Program-made: the position numbers and the translations under genes
Assembly: GCF_003970865.1 (NCBI RefSeq)
Contig: NZ_RXLZ01000037.1
Coordinates: 1 to 51,642 of the forward strand
Reading direction: 5' to 3'
DNA length: 51,642 nucleotides
From: Stenotrophomonas maltophilia
GTDB lineage: Bacteria > Pseudomonadota > Gammaproteobacteria > Xanthomonadales > Xanthomonadaceae
Part shown: piece after piece, positions 34,665 through 43,954 of the stretch
Layout of the letters: the number at the start of each line of letters is the position of its first letter
Numbering within the stretch: position 1 is the stretch's first letter
The notes under the pieces: generated by a model
The model's input: the letters and a program-made list of their open reading frames with translations, nothing else
The model's database searches: none
Told to the model about the DNA's origin: nothing

Positions 34665-35882
34665 TCATTCCGATTCCCACCACATCCAGAAGCTGTCCCA
34701 CAGGCGCTTGAAGAAACCGGCCTGTTCAACGGCAGCCACCGCCACCAGCGGCGCTTCGGCCACCAGCTTGCCATCCAGCATCACCTTCACGGTGCCGATC
34801 TGCTGGCCGGCGGTGAACGGTGCTTCCAGGGTCTTGGGCACATCGATGCTCGGCTTCAGGTCGTTGTAGCGGCCGCGCGGCACGCTCACCAGCATCGGCT
34901 GGGCCACGCCCAGCTGCACCTTGTCGGTGGTGCCCTTCCAGACCTTGTGCTCGGCCACGGCCTTGCCCGGCTCGTACAGACGGTGGGTCTCGAAGAAGCG
35001 GAAGCCCCAGTTCAGCAGGGCCAGGCTGTCATCGGCACGCTGCTTTTCCGACTGGCCGCCCAGCACCACGGCCACCAGACGCTGGTCACCACGCTGGGCC
35101 GAGCTCATCAGGCAGTAACCGGCTTCCGAGGTGTGACCGGTCTTGATGCCGTCCACGCTGCCATCGCGCCACAGCAGCAGGTTGCGGTTCGGCTGCTTGA
35201 TGTTGCCGACCTGGAATTCCTTGATCTTGTTGTACGCGTAGGTTTCCGGGTAATCGCGCACCATCGCGCGGCCCAGCAGTGCCAGATCGTAGGCGCTGCT
35301 GTGGTGACCCGGAGCGGTCAGGCCATGGGCGTTGACGAAGTGCGAATTCTTCATGCCGATCTTGGCGGCATAGCTGTTCATCAGCGAAGCAAAGGCTTCC
35401 TCGCTGCCAGCCACGTGTTCGGCCAGGGCGATCGCGGCGTCATTGCCGGACTGGATCGCCATGCCCTTTTCCATGTCTTCCAGGCGCGCGGTCTGGTTGA
35501 CCGGGAAGCCGCTGTAGCTGCCATCGGTACCCGCGCCACCTTCGCGCCAGGCGCGCTCGCTCATCATCACCTGGTCATCCGCACGGACCTTGCCGTTCTT
35601 GACCTCGGCAGCGATCACGTAGGACGTCATCACCTTGGTGATGCTGGCCGGAGCCAGCTGTTCGTTGATGTTTTCACCGGCCAGCACCTGGCCGGTGGCG
35701 TAATCAATCAGCACCCAGGCCTTGGACACGCTGGGCGCGGGCGCCGGCGGAGTGGCAACAGTGGCCGGGGCGGCAGCGGCGGCAGGCGTCGGCGTGGCCG
35801 GGGTCGGCAGCGGCGTCTGGGCGGAAGCCAGGCCCACCACCAGGGTGGCGGCCAGGGCGGTGGCGGCGGAACGGAAATTCAT
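34665..35882 (-). CDS. dacC: D-alanyl-D-alanine carboxypeptidase (PBP5/6 family)
   Basis: The product has 405 residues. A signal peptide (about 1-21, cleavage after ASA) is followed by an Ala/Pro-rich spacer and the penicillin-binding domain with S80-I-T-K83, SGN in IQSGNDAAIALAEHVAG, and KTGHTSEAG. The C-terminal domain ends in the amphipathic FFKRLWDSFWMWWESE, which anchors PBP5-type enzymes to the membrane surface. It removes the terminal D-Ala from pentapeptides. The ATG at 35882 begins the signal peptide. It lies 100 bases after rlpA, with a GGGCCG / CGGCCC hairpin in the gap. Confidence 0.95.
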   Translation of the reverse strand: MNFRSAATALAATLVVGLASAQTPLPTPATPTPAAAAAPATVATPPAPAPSVSKAWVLIDYATGQVLAGENINEQLAPASITKVMTSYVIAAEVKNGKVRADDQVMMSERAWREGGAGTDGSYSGFPVNQTARLEDMEKGMAIQSGNDAAIALAEHVAGSEEAFASLMNSYAAKIGMKNSHFVNAHGLTAPGHHSSAYDLALLGRAMVRDYPETYAYNKIKEFQVGNIKQPNRNLLLWRDGSVDGIKTGHTSEAGYCLMSSAQRGDQRLVAVVLGGQSEKQRADDSLALLNWGFRFFETHRLYEPGKAVAEHKVWKGTTDKVQLGVAQPMLVSVPRGRYNDLKPSIDVPKTLEAPFTAGQQIGTVKVMLDGKLVAEAPLVAVAAVEQAGFFKRLWDSFWMWWESE

Positions 35883-35982
35883 TGGACAGCAGGCTCCAGG
35901 GGACGGCCGGGAATGGAGGGTGGAACGTAACGGCCATTGTAAGGCCGGGGGAGCATGGGCCGGCAGCACCGGCCCGGGCGGA

Positions 35983-37266
35983 TCAATCCTTGACGATCTG
36001 CGGCGAACCCAGGCCCAGACCGGCGATGCGGCCGGCAAGTTCCGCAGCACTGGCATGGTCGCTGGCGGGAACGCGCAGGCGGAACAGCGTGCGGCCACCG
36101 GCGGCGATGTCACTGATGGTCGCGCCAACGATGCCGGCGGCGTTGAGCTGGCCCATCGCACGGTTGGCATTGTCGCGGCTGGAGAAGCTGGCGACCTGCA
36201 CCATCACCGCCCCCACCACCTGCTGCGACAGGCTGGGTGCGGCCGGCGTGGTCGATGCGCTGCGCACCGGTGCCGGCGCCACTGCGCGCGGAGTGGTGCT
36301 GGCCACGACAGCCGCAGCGGGCGCCGGCGCCGTGCTGCGCACCGGCGGCGCGCTCGGCGGCAGGCTGCTGACCGCCACGTCCGGCAGCGTGCTGGCCACG
36401 CCCTGGGTGGTGGCCGGCTGGCCACGCGCAGGCATGCTGTCGCCCGGCAGGCGCTTGACCAGGCGATCGATGTCGCTGTCGGCGGTGGCGCGTGCGGCCG
36501 GCGTCGGGCGCGCACTGGCCACAGCGGCCGCAGCTGCTGCTTCGGCGGCACGGCGCTCGCGGCGCGACGGCTTCTGCGCCAGCAGGTTGCCCTCACCCGG
36601 CTGCAGCGCGCGTACCTCCACGTTGCCGGTGCCACGCTGGGTGATGCCCAGGCGCACAGCGGCGGCATAGCTGAGATCGACCACGCGGCCATCATGGAAC
36701 GGACCGCGATCGTTGACGCGCACGATCACCGACTCGCCGTTGTCGAGGTTGGTCACGCGGGCGAAACTGGGCAGCGGCAGCGTCTTGTGCGCAGCGGTGA
36801 ACTGATACATGTCGTAGACCTCGCGGTTGGAGGTCAGGCGGCCATGGAACTTGGCGCCGTAGTACGACGCAGTGCCGCGCTCGACATAGTTGCGGGTGTC
36901 GTCGAGCACTTTGTACGACTTGCCCAGCACCACGTACGGCGTCTTGTTGCCGATCGCCGAGCGTTCTTCCGCGGTCACTTCCGGCTCGGGGATGCAGGCC
37001 ACGTTGGGAATGTAGTCCGGCGTGCTGTCACGCACGCCCGGCTTGTACAGGCCACCGGCGGTGTAGTTGCCGCGCGTGCTCAGGTCTTCCTTGGCCGCCG
37101 CGTAGGGCGAGCCTTCCGGGCAGTGGGCCGGGCGTGAGCCGCGCCCCTGCACCAGGGTGCCACCCGACTTGCCACCATGGCCGGCCGTGGCCGGCTTCTT
37201 CGGCGCGCTGCTGCAGGCAGCCAGCGCGAGGACGATCAAGCCTGGGACCAGCCATCTGATGTTCAT
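35983..37266 (-). CDS. rlpA: Septal ring lytic transglycosylase RlpA (DPBB + SPOR)
   Basis: The product has 427 residues and a lipobox LALAAC with C18. A double-psi beta-barrel domain (about 120-225) contains RGTASYYGAKFHGRLTSN, and VRVNDRGPFHDGRVVDLS carries the catalytic Asp and the conserved His. A long Ala/Pro-rich linker follows, then a C-terminal SPOR domain (about 350-427: VQVASFSSRDNANRAMGQLN). RlpA cleaves denuded glycan strands at the septum in Pseudomonas. Its ATG overlaps the mltB stop (ATGA), so the two lytic enzymes are made together. Confidence 0.94.
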   Translation of the reverse strand: MNIRWLVPGLIVLALAACSSAPKKPATAGHGGKSGGTLVQGRGSRPAHCPEGSPYAAAKEDLSTRGNYTAGGLYKPGVRDSTPDYIPNVACIPEPEVTAEERSAIGNKTPYVVLGKSYKVLDDTRNYVERGTASYYGAKFHGRLTSNREVYDMYQFTAAHKTLPLPSFARVTNLDNGESVIVRVNDRGPFHDGRVVDLSYAAAVRLGITQRGTGNVEVRALQPGEGNLLAQKPSRRERRAAEAAAAAAVASARPTPAARATADSDIDRLVKRLPGDSMPARGQPATTQGVASTLPDVAVSSLPPSAPPVRSTAPAPAAAVVASTTPRAVAPAPVRSASTTPAAPSLSQQVVGAVMVQVASFSSRDNANRAMGQLNAAGIVGATISDIAAGGRTLFRLRVPASDHASAAELAGRIAGLGLGSPQIVKD

Positions 37267-38408
37267 GCCGGGGGCAGCTCCTGTCCGGCGATGGCCTGGG
37301 ACAACTGGAACACGGCCATCGCGTACATCTTCGAGAGGTTGTAGCGGGTGATCGCGTAGTAGTTCTGGAAGCCCAGCCAGTACTGCTTGCCGGTGCTGCC
37401 TTCAAGCGTGATCGGCGTGGCCGTGGCGCCCGGCTGCACTGCAGTGCTGGGCTGGTAGCCGCGCTGCGCCAGGTCGGCCAGCGACCAGGTCGGCATCCAC
37501 TCGGTCGGATTGAATTCCTCGCGGCCCGGCGCCAACGTGGCCGGCACGGCCACCTGGCCACCCCGCACCCAGCCGCCCTTCTTCACGAAGTAGTTGGCAA
37601 TGGACGAGAACACGTCGTCGTAGCTGGTGAACAGATCGCGGCGGCCATCGCCGTTGCCGTCCACCGCGTAATCCAGATAGCTGGACGGCATGAACTGGCC
37701 CATGCCCATCGCACCGGCATAACTGCCCTTGAGCGTGGTGATGTTCAGGTTTTCTTCGCGGCCCAGCTCGAACAGCTTGGCCAGTTCATCGCGGAAGAAC
37801 AGCTCGCGGCGCACTTCGCGTTCCAGCTTGGCCGGGTCGCCGCTGCGCGGGTAATAGAACGCCAGCGTGTACAGCGCATCGAGCACGCGATGGCTGCCGG
37901 CATTCTTTCCGTAGCTGGTTTCCACGCCGATGATCGCCACGATCACTTCGGCCGGCACACCGGTGCGCTGCTGCACGCGATCCAGTTCGGCGCGATGCTG
38001 GGCCAGGAACGCACGGCCGCCATCAATGCGCGCCTTGCTGATGAACATCGGCCGGTATTCGTTCCACGGCTTGACCCGTTCGGCCGGGCGCGACATCGCG
38101 GCGATGATCGGCTGGCGCACCTGCGCCTGGTCGAGCACGCTGCTGATCTGCTCCGGCTTCAGGCCATAGCGCTTGGCGGTATCGGCAATGAAGCGGGCCC
38201 GTGCGACCTCGAACGGCACCGGGGTGAGATCGACCGGCGGCGCGGTGGCAGCGGCGGCTTCGGGCGCGGCCTCGGCCGGGCCATGGGCCTTGGCGGCGGG
38301 CTGGCGCGGCGTACTGCTGGCCTGGGGCGAAGACGGTGGGGACTTCGGCTGGGTCGCGCAGGCGACCAGGCCGAGGGTGAGCATGCAGGCCAGAGTGCGT
38401 CGAATCAT
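37263..38408 (-). CDS. mltB: Membrane-bound lytic murein transglycosylase B
   Basis: The product has 381 residues. The lipobox is LGLVAC with C17. A Ser/Pro/Ala-rich linker precedes the SLT_2 domain with IIGVETSYGKNAGSHRVLDA (catalytic Glu) and GSYAGAMGMGQFMPSSYLDY, then DGNGDGRRDLFTSYDD. It cuts glycan strands with 1,6-anhydro product formation from the inner face of the outer membrane. It is first in a group with rlpA and dacC. A 1068-base noncoding region separates it from the second rodA-like gene. Confidence 0.95.
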   Translation of the reverse strand: MIRRTLACMLTLGLVACATQPKSPPSSPQASSTPRQPAAKAHGPAEAAPEAAAATAPPVDLTPVPFEVARARFIADTAKRYGLKPEQISSVLDQAQVRQPIIAAMSRPAERVKPWNEYRPMFISKARIDGGRAFLAQHRAELDRVQQRTGVPAEVIVAIIGVETSYGKNAGSHRVLDALYTLAFYYPRSGDPAKLEREVRRELFFRDELAKLFELGREENLNITTLKGSYAGAMGMGQFMPSSYLDYAVDGNGDGRRDLFTSYDDVFSSIANYFVKKGGWVRGGQVAVPATLAPGREEFNPTEWMPTWSLADLAQRGYQPSTAVQPGATATPITLEGSTGKQYWLGFQNYYAITRYNLSKMYAMAVFQLSQAIAGQELPPA

Positions 38409-39476
38409 CGTCGCAGGTTAGCAGGTCATGGATGAATTAAAACCCCTAACACCATGAATCACAACGATTTGCCTGCGAACAGCGGGAAATGTGAAGACGT
38501 CGTGATCGCACTTCCCCATTCAGATAGAGGTTGCCGGTTGCGTCCCCATCCCCGCAGACGCAACCGGCGACCGGATCCGGTCGGTACCCGCGCGGCTGCC
38601 GCTCCCCAGTGGCAGTGCTCCGCGCTCCCTGTACCCGTTGGATCAGTACTGCTTCCCGCCCGACGCCCCCTCGCGCTGCAACGATTGACGGCGCGCCGTG
38701 CCGAACGGGCCGCCATTGTGCAGGCCGATTACGACAAGTCCATTGATCAGGATCAACGCGCTGTAAAAGTGTGAACCAGCTAACGCTTTTTCCGGACTTT
38801 GGTCCGCGGGTGTGCTGTCGTGCATCGTTGTGAGAACGCTTCCACAACGGGCGTTGCGCAGAGTCAGGAAGTTTCCAGCCAACGGCGCAGCCCCTCGCGG
38901 GTGGCCGCGAAAAGCAGTTCACGGGTGGGGCCGGGTAGATGGGCTGCGCAGGGGGCGCTGCAAGTACATCCATGTAAGCTCGGTCGCCGCATCCATGCGG
39001 CTCACGCCCCTGCGCAGCCCATCTACCCGGCCACGGACAGGTTCCGTGCGCGTCTACCCACGGAGAAGTAAAGAGAAGATCAAAAGCAAAAACGGCTTGG
39101 CGGGTCGCTTCATTGCCTTGTGTGGAGCCGAAGGCAGCGGCAGGAGCCGCTGCCAACGTCGACCATGGCGACGGCCCGAAGGGTGCCGGTCAGGACGACC
39201 GGCATAGCCATGCTCGGCTCACGAGCAAGCGCAGCGCCGCGACCCGCTTTTGATCTTCTCTTTCTTCTCCGTGGGTGGCGGGCCGCCAAAATCTGTCAGA
39301 GGGCGGTCGGGTTGGGTACGCGGGGGTGTCAGCCGCATGGATGCGGCTGCCAAGCCTCCAGGGACGGATTCACGGCGTCCTCCGCGTACCCAACCCGACC
39401 GGCCCATCCCGCGGCTTCTGCTTTCCGCGACCACCCAGACACCACCCACGAGGGGCTGCGCCGTTGGCTGGAAACC
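38409..39476. other. Long noncoding region between rodA-like gene and mltB
   Basis: The 5' half (38409-38870) holds a 12-base hairpin GCCGGTTGCGTC / GACGCAACCGGC (38533-38568), and small open frames on both strands (38454-38774 plus; 38643-38882 minus) without recognisable content. The 3' half is the branched inverted repeat described separately. No RNA gene is recognised. Confidence 0.6.
38871..39475. repeat. 605-bp branched inverted-repeat island
   Basis: Outer arms 38871-38904 and 39442-39475 pair over 34 bases with one mismatch. A second pair inside them is 38901-38917 with 39418-39434 (15 of 17). Three hairpins lie within: 38931-38954 / 39007-39030 (24 bases, perfect), 39057-39087 / 39246-39275 (about 30 bases with one bulge), and 39304-39323 / 39382-39401 (20 bases, perfect). 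Their loops carry smaller palindromes such as GCCGCATCCATGCGGC and GGCAGCGGCAGGAGCCGC. The right arm ends two bases before the stop of the second rodA-like gene. Confidence 0.85.
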
Positions 39477-40580
39477 CTATCCCCCGTGCACGGGCCGGTG
39501 CCCACGCACCGCCATCACCAACCCGATGCCGGCCAACAGCGAGACCGCCGATGTCCCGCCATAACTGATCAACGGCATCGGAATGCCCACCACCGGCAAC
39601 AGGCCGGAAATCATTCCACCGTTCACCAATACGTAGACGAAGAACGCCAGCCCCAGGCTGCCGGCCAGCAATCGCGCATGCGTGTCGCGCGCGTGCACTG
39701 CGATCCACAGGCAACGCCCGACCACGAACAGGTACAGCGCGAACAGCGTCGCCACACCGATCCAGCCGAACTCCTCGGCCAGCACCGAAAACGCGAAGTC
39801 GGTGGTGTACTCGGGCAGGAAATCCAGCGTGGCCTGCGTGCCCTGCCCCCAGCCACGCCCCTGCCAGCCACCGGACCCGATCGCGATGCGCGATTGCAGG
39901 ATGTTCCAGCCGGTGCCAAGCGGATCTGCCGCCGGATCGAGGAAGGTCAGCACGCGATCCTTCTGGTACTGACGCAACAGACCGAACCACGCCAGCGGTG
40001 CGGCCACCGCCAGCCCCGCCGCACCCGTTGCCACCCAGCCCCAGTGCAAGCCGGCCAGCAACAACGCAAACACGCCACTGGCAGTGACCAGGGTGGCGGT
40101 GCCGAGATTCGGCTGCATCAGGATCAGCACGGCGGGAACGCCGATCAGCACTGCGGCCGTCAGCACCGTACGTGGCGAGGGCGGCAACGGCTGCCGGTGC
40201 AGGTACCAGGCCATCATCAACGGCAGGCTGAGCTTGAGCAGCTCCGATGGCTGCAGGTAGAAGACGCCCAAGTTGAGCCAGCGCTGCCCGTACTTGCCGG
40301 TACCGATCACATACACCGCCATCAGCGGCAGCATCGACAACGCATACAACGCCGGTGTCCACGCGCGCAGGCGCAGCAGCGATACACGCGACAGCAGCCA
40401 CATCGCCACCAGGCCACCGGCAAAGCGCGCCGCCTGCCCGGCTACCGGGCCGGACACGCTGTGCAGCACCGCCAGGCCCGTGCCCATCAGGATCAACAAC
40501 GCGACCAGCAACGGCAGGTCGATCGTGCGCACCGCCTCACGGCAGCGGCCAAGCATTCGTTTCCATTCCACGCGCGCCAC
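39477..40580 (-). CDS. Second RodA-like SEDS peptidoglycan glycosyltransferase
   Basis: The product has 367 residues and about ten membrane helices. It keeps the SEDS signatures TGKYGQRWLNLG, FYLQPSELLKL, TFLDPAADPLGTGWNILQ with the catalytic-type Asp, RIAIGSGG, LPEYTTDFAFSVLAEEFG and GIPMPLISYGGTSAVS. It is a close paralogue of the adjacent RodA, with about the same length and layout. RodA polymerises lipid II into glycan strands together with PBP2. Whether this copy works in elongation, under other conditions, or with another PBP is not known. A 174-base gap with SMAG elements separates it from rodA. Confidence 0.9.
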   Translation of the reverse strand: MARVEWKRMLGRCREAVRTIDLPLLVALLILMGTGLAVLHSVSGPVAGQAARFAGGLVAMWLLSRVSLLRLRAWTPALYALSMLPLMAVYVIGTGKYGQRWLNLGVFYLQPSELLKLSLPLMMAWYLHRQPLPPSPRTVLTAAVLIGVPAVLILMQPNLGTATLVTASGVFALLLAGLHWGWVATGAAGLAVAAPLAWFGLLRQYQKDRVLTFLDPAADPLGTGWNILQSRIAIGSGGWQGRGWGQGTQATLDFLPEYTTDFAFSVLAEEFGWIGVATLFALYLFVVGRCLWIAVHARDTHARLLAGSLGLAFFVYVLVNGGMISGLLPVVGIPMPLISYGGTSAVSLLAGIGLVMAVRGHRPVHGG

Positions 40581-40627
40581 GGTAGCAACGGGCGCTTGCG
40601 TGAAGCTGTCATGGTGCTTCTGCGTTT

Positions 40628-40736
40628 GTTAGTGTCGAGCCATGCTCGGCTCGGGGCCTGCGTGCACGGTACAAAGGGCAGCCGAGCATGGCTCGGCTCT
40701 ACAGGAAGCGGAAGCAGTTGCGCCGGCTCGACTCTA
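40628..40736. repeat. SMAG-like elements between the two rodA genes
   Basis: A rightward copy TTAGTGTCGAGCCATGCTCG (40628-40651) faces a leftward copy ending GCTCGGCTCTAC (40678-40701). A third partial leftward end, GGCTCGACTCTAC, lies at 40724-40736. The stems belong to the GTAGAGCCGAGC subfamily. They could reduce read-through from rodA into its paralogue. Confidence 0.7.
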
Positions 40737-40754
40737 CAGAAGAGCGCGGCCGAG

Positions 40755-41867
40755 TTAACCGTAGCCGCCGTGCACCGGATTGTGACTGCGCACCGCCATC
40801 ACCAACCCGAAGCCGGCCAGCAGTGACACCGCCGAGGTACCGCCGTAGCTGATCAGCGGCATCGGCACGCCCACCACCGGCAGCAGGCCGGAAATCATCC
40901 CGCCGTTCACCAGCACGTAGACGAAGAACGCCAGGCCGGTGGCACCGGCCAGCAGACGCGAATAGGAATCGCGCGACTGGCTGGCGATCCACAAGCAGCG
41001 CCCGATCACCACCAGGTACAGCGCCAGCACGGTGGCCACGCCGATCCAGCCGAATTCCTCGCTCAGCACCGAGAACGCGAAGTCGGTGGTCTGCTCGGGA
41101 ATGAAGTTCAGGTGCGACTGCGAGCCTTCGCCCCAGCCCTTGCCATCGAAGCCGCCGGAACCAATCGCGATCTTCGACTGGATGATGTTCCAGCCGGCCC
41201 CCAGCGCATCCATCTCCGGGTCCAGGAACATCATGATGCGGTCCTTCTGGTACGGCCGCAGCAGCCAGAACCAGGCCACCGGCGCGACCGCAGCCACGCC
41301 GCCTACGCCCAGGCCGACCCACCACCATGGCAGGCCTGCCAGCAGCAGTACGAACACACCGCTGGCGGCGATCAGCACACCGGTGCCGAAGTCCGGCTGC
41401 AACATCACCAGGCCGGTTGGTACGCCGATGATGACCAGGGACACGAGCACGGTGTTGAAGCGCGGTGGCAGCGGCATCTTGTGCAGGTACCAGGCCACCA
41501 TCATCGGCAGGCTGACCTTCAGCAGCTCGGCCGGCTGCAGGTAGAAGAATTTCAGGTCCAGCCACTGCCGGCCGTATTTGCCGGTGCCCAGCACGAACAC
41601 CGCCAGCAACGGGATCATCGAGATCGCGTAGATCATCGGCGTGGCCGAGCGGATGCGCAGGATCGGTACCCGCGAGATGCCCCACAACGCGGCCATGCCC
41701 ACTGCGAAGCGCGCGCCCTGGGCCATCACCAGGCCGTCGCCACCGGCACTCTTCAGCGTGGCCAGGCCGATCACCATCAGCGCGCCCAGGGCCAGGCACA
41801 GCACCCAGTCCAGCGTGCTGAAGAAGCGGCGCAGCATGTCGCCGGCCCAACGCAGGAACACTCTCAT
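40755..41867 (-). CDS. rodA: Rod shape-determining SEDS glycosyltransferase RodA
   Basis: The product has 370 residues and about ten membrane helices. TGKYGRQWLDLK, FYLQPAELLKVSLPMMVAWY, MFLDPEMDALGAGWNIIQSK (catalytic-type Asp) and GVPMPLISYGGTSAVSLLAG match RodA. It polymerises lipid II in the elongasome with PBP2. The ATG overlaps the mrdA stop (ATGA), so polymerase and transpeptidase are translated together. This is taken as the main RodA because of that coupling. Confidence 0.95.
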   Translation of the reverse strand: MRVFLRWAGDMLRRFFSTLDWVLCLALGALMVIGLATLKSAGGDGLVMAQGARFAVGMAALWGISRVPILRIRSATPMIYAISMIPLLAVFVLGTGKYGRQWLDLKFFYLQPAELLKVSLPMMVAWYLHKMPLPPRFNTVLVSLVIIGVPTGLVMLQPDFGTGVLIAASGVFVLLLAGLPWWWVGLGVGGVAAVAPVAWFWLLRPYQKDRIMMFLDPEMDALGAGWNIIQSKIAIGSGGFDGKGWGEGSQSHLNFIPEQTTDFAFSVLSEEFGWIGVATVLALYLVVIGRCLWIASQSRDSYSRLLAGATGLAFFVYVLVNGGMISGLLPVVGVPMPLISYGGTSAVSLLAGFGLVMAVRSHNPVHGGYG

Positions 41868-43951
41868 CGTGCGGGCTCCGCGGTGGTCGGACGCGGCGTG
41901 GCCGGCAACGCGGACGCAACCGGCGTCCCCGGCTGCGGTGCGGGTGCGGGTGCGGGTGCCGGTTCCGGCGCGGGCACGCCGACCAGCACCGGGTGTTCGC
42001 CCAGCTGTGCCGCAGCAAGGTCACCGGCCTGGCGTGCGCCCACGTCTTCGTTGTCGAATGCGGTCGCACCGATCGCGGTGGTGCCGCGTTCGCTGTCCAG
42101 CGGCTGCATGCCTTCAGGCATCTTGCCCAGCAGATAGGCGTCGAACACCTTGCGTGCGATCGGCGCGGCCGCCGCACCGCCGTAGCCGCCGCCCTCCACC
42201 GCGATCGCCAGCGCGATCACCGGCTGGTCGACCGGCGCGAAACCGACGAACAGCGCGCGGTGGCGCAGGTGCATCGGCAGGCTCTTCGGATTCACCGCGG
42301 CGGTGCCCTTGCGGCTGATGACCTGTGCGGTACCGGTCTTGCCGGCCATCGTGTACGGCGCGCCGGCCGCCATCCGTGCCGCACTGCCGCCAGGCAGCAT
42401 GGTGGCCATCATGCCTTCGCGCACCGCCTGCAGGTTGTTCGGGTTTGGACTGACCGGTTTGCTCTCGCCCGGGTCGGTCGCCATCCAGTCATGGTCGAAC
42501 CCGGCACGCTGCTGGATGACCAGATGGGGCGTGCGCAGCTGCCCGTTGGCCAGCCCACTGACACCCCGTGCCAGCTGCAGCGGGGTGACCTTCCAGTCAC
42601 CCTGGCCGATGCTGATGTTGACTGTATCGCCCGGGTACCAGGCTTCCTTGCGGCTCTTCCGCTTGTAGGCCGGCGACGGCAGGATGCCGCCGATCTCGCC
42701 GGTCAGGTCGATACCGGTCGGTTGGCCGAAGCCGTAGTACTCCATGTAGTGGTCGAAGCGCTCGATGCCCAGGTCCAGCGCCAGCTTGTAGTAGTAGGTG
42801 TTGACCGACTGCGCGATGGATTTGCGCAGGTCGGTCCAGCCATGGCCGCCGCGGTGCGAGTCACCCCAGCCACGCGAGGTGCCGGGCAGGTAGAACATGC
42901 CGGTAGACAACACCTTGTCTTCCGGGCGGCGCACGCCGGAATCGAGGCCGGCCAGGCCGATCAGCGGCTTCAGCGTGGAACCGGGCGCGACGCCACCGAG
43001 CACCAGGCGGTTGAACTGTGGCCGCGACGGGTTGTCGTTCAGTGCCTTGAAGTCGGCATGGGAAATGCCGTTGACGAACAGGTTGGGGTCGTAGGACGGC
43101 AGGCTGACCATCGCCAGCACTTCGCCGGTGCGCGGGTCCATCGCCACCGCCGAACCTTCCTGGTCACCGAAGGCGGCCACCATGGCGCGCTGCAGGTCGG
43201 CGTCGATCGACAGCCGCAGATCGGCGCCGGACTGCGCGGCAACGCGGCCAATGGTCCGGATCGCACGGCCCTGCACGTTGGTCTCGACCTGCTCGTAGCC
43301 GACCTTGCCGCGCAGCTGCTGCTCGTAATAGCGCTCCAGGCCGGACTTGCCGATGTGGGTCAGTGCCGCGTTGCCCTCGCCGAGGATCTCCAGGTCCTTG
43401 TCATCGACGCGGCCGACGTAGCCGATGATGTGCGCGAACAGATCGCCATACGGGTAGCGACGGGTCAGGTAGGGTTCCAGCTCGACACCGGGGAAACGCC
43501 AGCGATCGACGGCGAAGCGTGCCATCTCCTCGTCGCTCATGCGCAGCTTCAGCGTGACCGGCAGGAACTTGCGCCGCGCCTTGCGCGACTTGTTGAACGC
43601 TTCCAGCTCTTCCGGGCTGATGTTGATGATCTTGGCCAGCCCTTCCAGGGTGGCGTCCATGTCCTTGACCTTGTCCGGGGTCACGTCCAGGCGGAAGGCC
43701 GGCACGTTCTCGGCCAGCAGGCGGCCGTTGCGGTCGTAGATCATGCCGCGCCCGGGCACCACCGGGCGCGGCTTGATGCGGTTGGCTTCCGAGCGCGTGG
43801 CGTAGACGTCGTGGTCCAGCACCTGCAGCTTGAAGTACCAGCCGCCCAGGCCCAGCAGGCAGACCAGCACGCCCAGGAAACCCAGCGCCGCGCGGCGGCG
43901 GAACTGTTCGGCTTCGGCGTGCGGATTCTTGACCTGGCGGCGCGGGATCAT
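41864..43951 (-). CDS. mrdA: Penicillin-binding protein 2 (MrdA), with a Pro/Ala tail
   Basis: The product has 695 residues. A membrane helix (about 22-42) anchors a dimerisation domain and the transpeptidase domain. The active serine is S325 in GSTLKPL, with SVN in AQSVNTYYYK and KTG in MAGKTGTAQV. It crosslinks glycan strands made by RodA during elongation. The last ~60 residues are beyond the usual family end and are rich in Pro and Ala (PAPEPAPAPAPAPQPG). Its ATG follows the mreD stop after three bases. It ends in an ATGA overlap with rodA. Confidence 0.96.
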   Translation of the reverse strand: MIPRRQVKNPHAEAEQFRRRAALGFLGVLVCLLGLGGWYFKLQVLDHDVYATRSEANRIKPRPVVPGRGMIYDRNGRLLAENVPAFRLDVTPDKVKDMDATLEGLAKIINISPEELEAFNKSRKARRKFLPVTLKLRMSDEEMARFAVDRWRFPGVELEPYLTRRYPYGDLFAHIIGYVGRVDDKDLEILGEGNAALTHIGKSGLERYYEQQLRGKVGYEQVETNVQGRAIRTIGRVAAQSGADLRLSIDADLQRAMVAAFGDQEGSAVAMDPRTGEVLAMVSLPSYDPNLFVNGISHADFKALNDNPSRPQFNRLVLGGVAPGSTLKPLIGLAGLDSGVRRPEDKVLSTGMFYLPGTSRGWGDSHRGGHGWTDLRKSIAQSVNTYYYKLALDLGIERFDHYMEYYGFGQPTGIDLTGEIGGILPSPAYKRKSRKEAWYPGDTVNISIGQGDWKVTPLQLARGVSGLANGQLRTPHLVIQQRAGFDHDWMATDPGESKPVSPNPNNLQAVREGMMATMLPGGSAARMAAGAPYTMAGKTGTAQVISRKGTAAVNPKSLPMHLRHRALFVGFAPVDQPVIALAIAVEGGGYGGAAAAPIARKVFDAYLLGKMPEGMQPLDSERGTTAIGATAFDNEDVGARQAGDLAAAQLGEHPVLVGVPAPEPAPAPAPAPQPGTPVASALPATPRPTTAEPAR

Positions 43952-43954
43952 GGC

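Noticed and set aside
38454..38882. Small open frames of 106 (plus) and 79 (minus) residues before the palindrome island
   Set aside because: No family match recognised, no good ribosome-binding site, and Arg/Pro-rich composition as in noncoding GC-rich DNA. The minus frame has one hydrophobic stretch (SALILINGLVVIGLHNGG), but this is not enough for a call.
39120..40826. A 568-residue plus-strand open frame across the island and second rodA-like gene
   Set aside because: Dominated by Gln, Arg and His, antisense to a complete SEDS protein; shadow frame.
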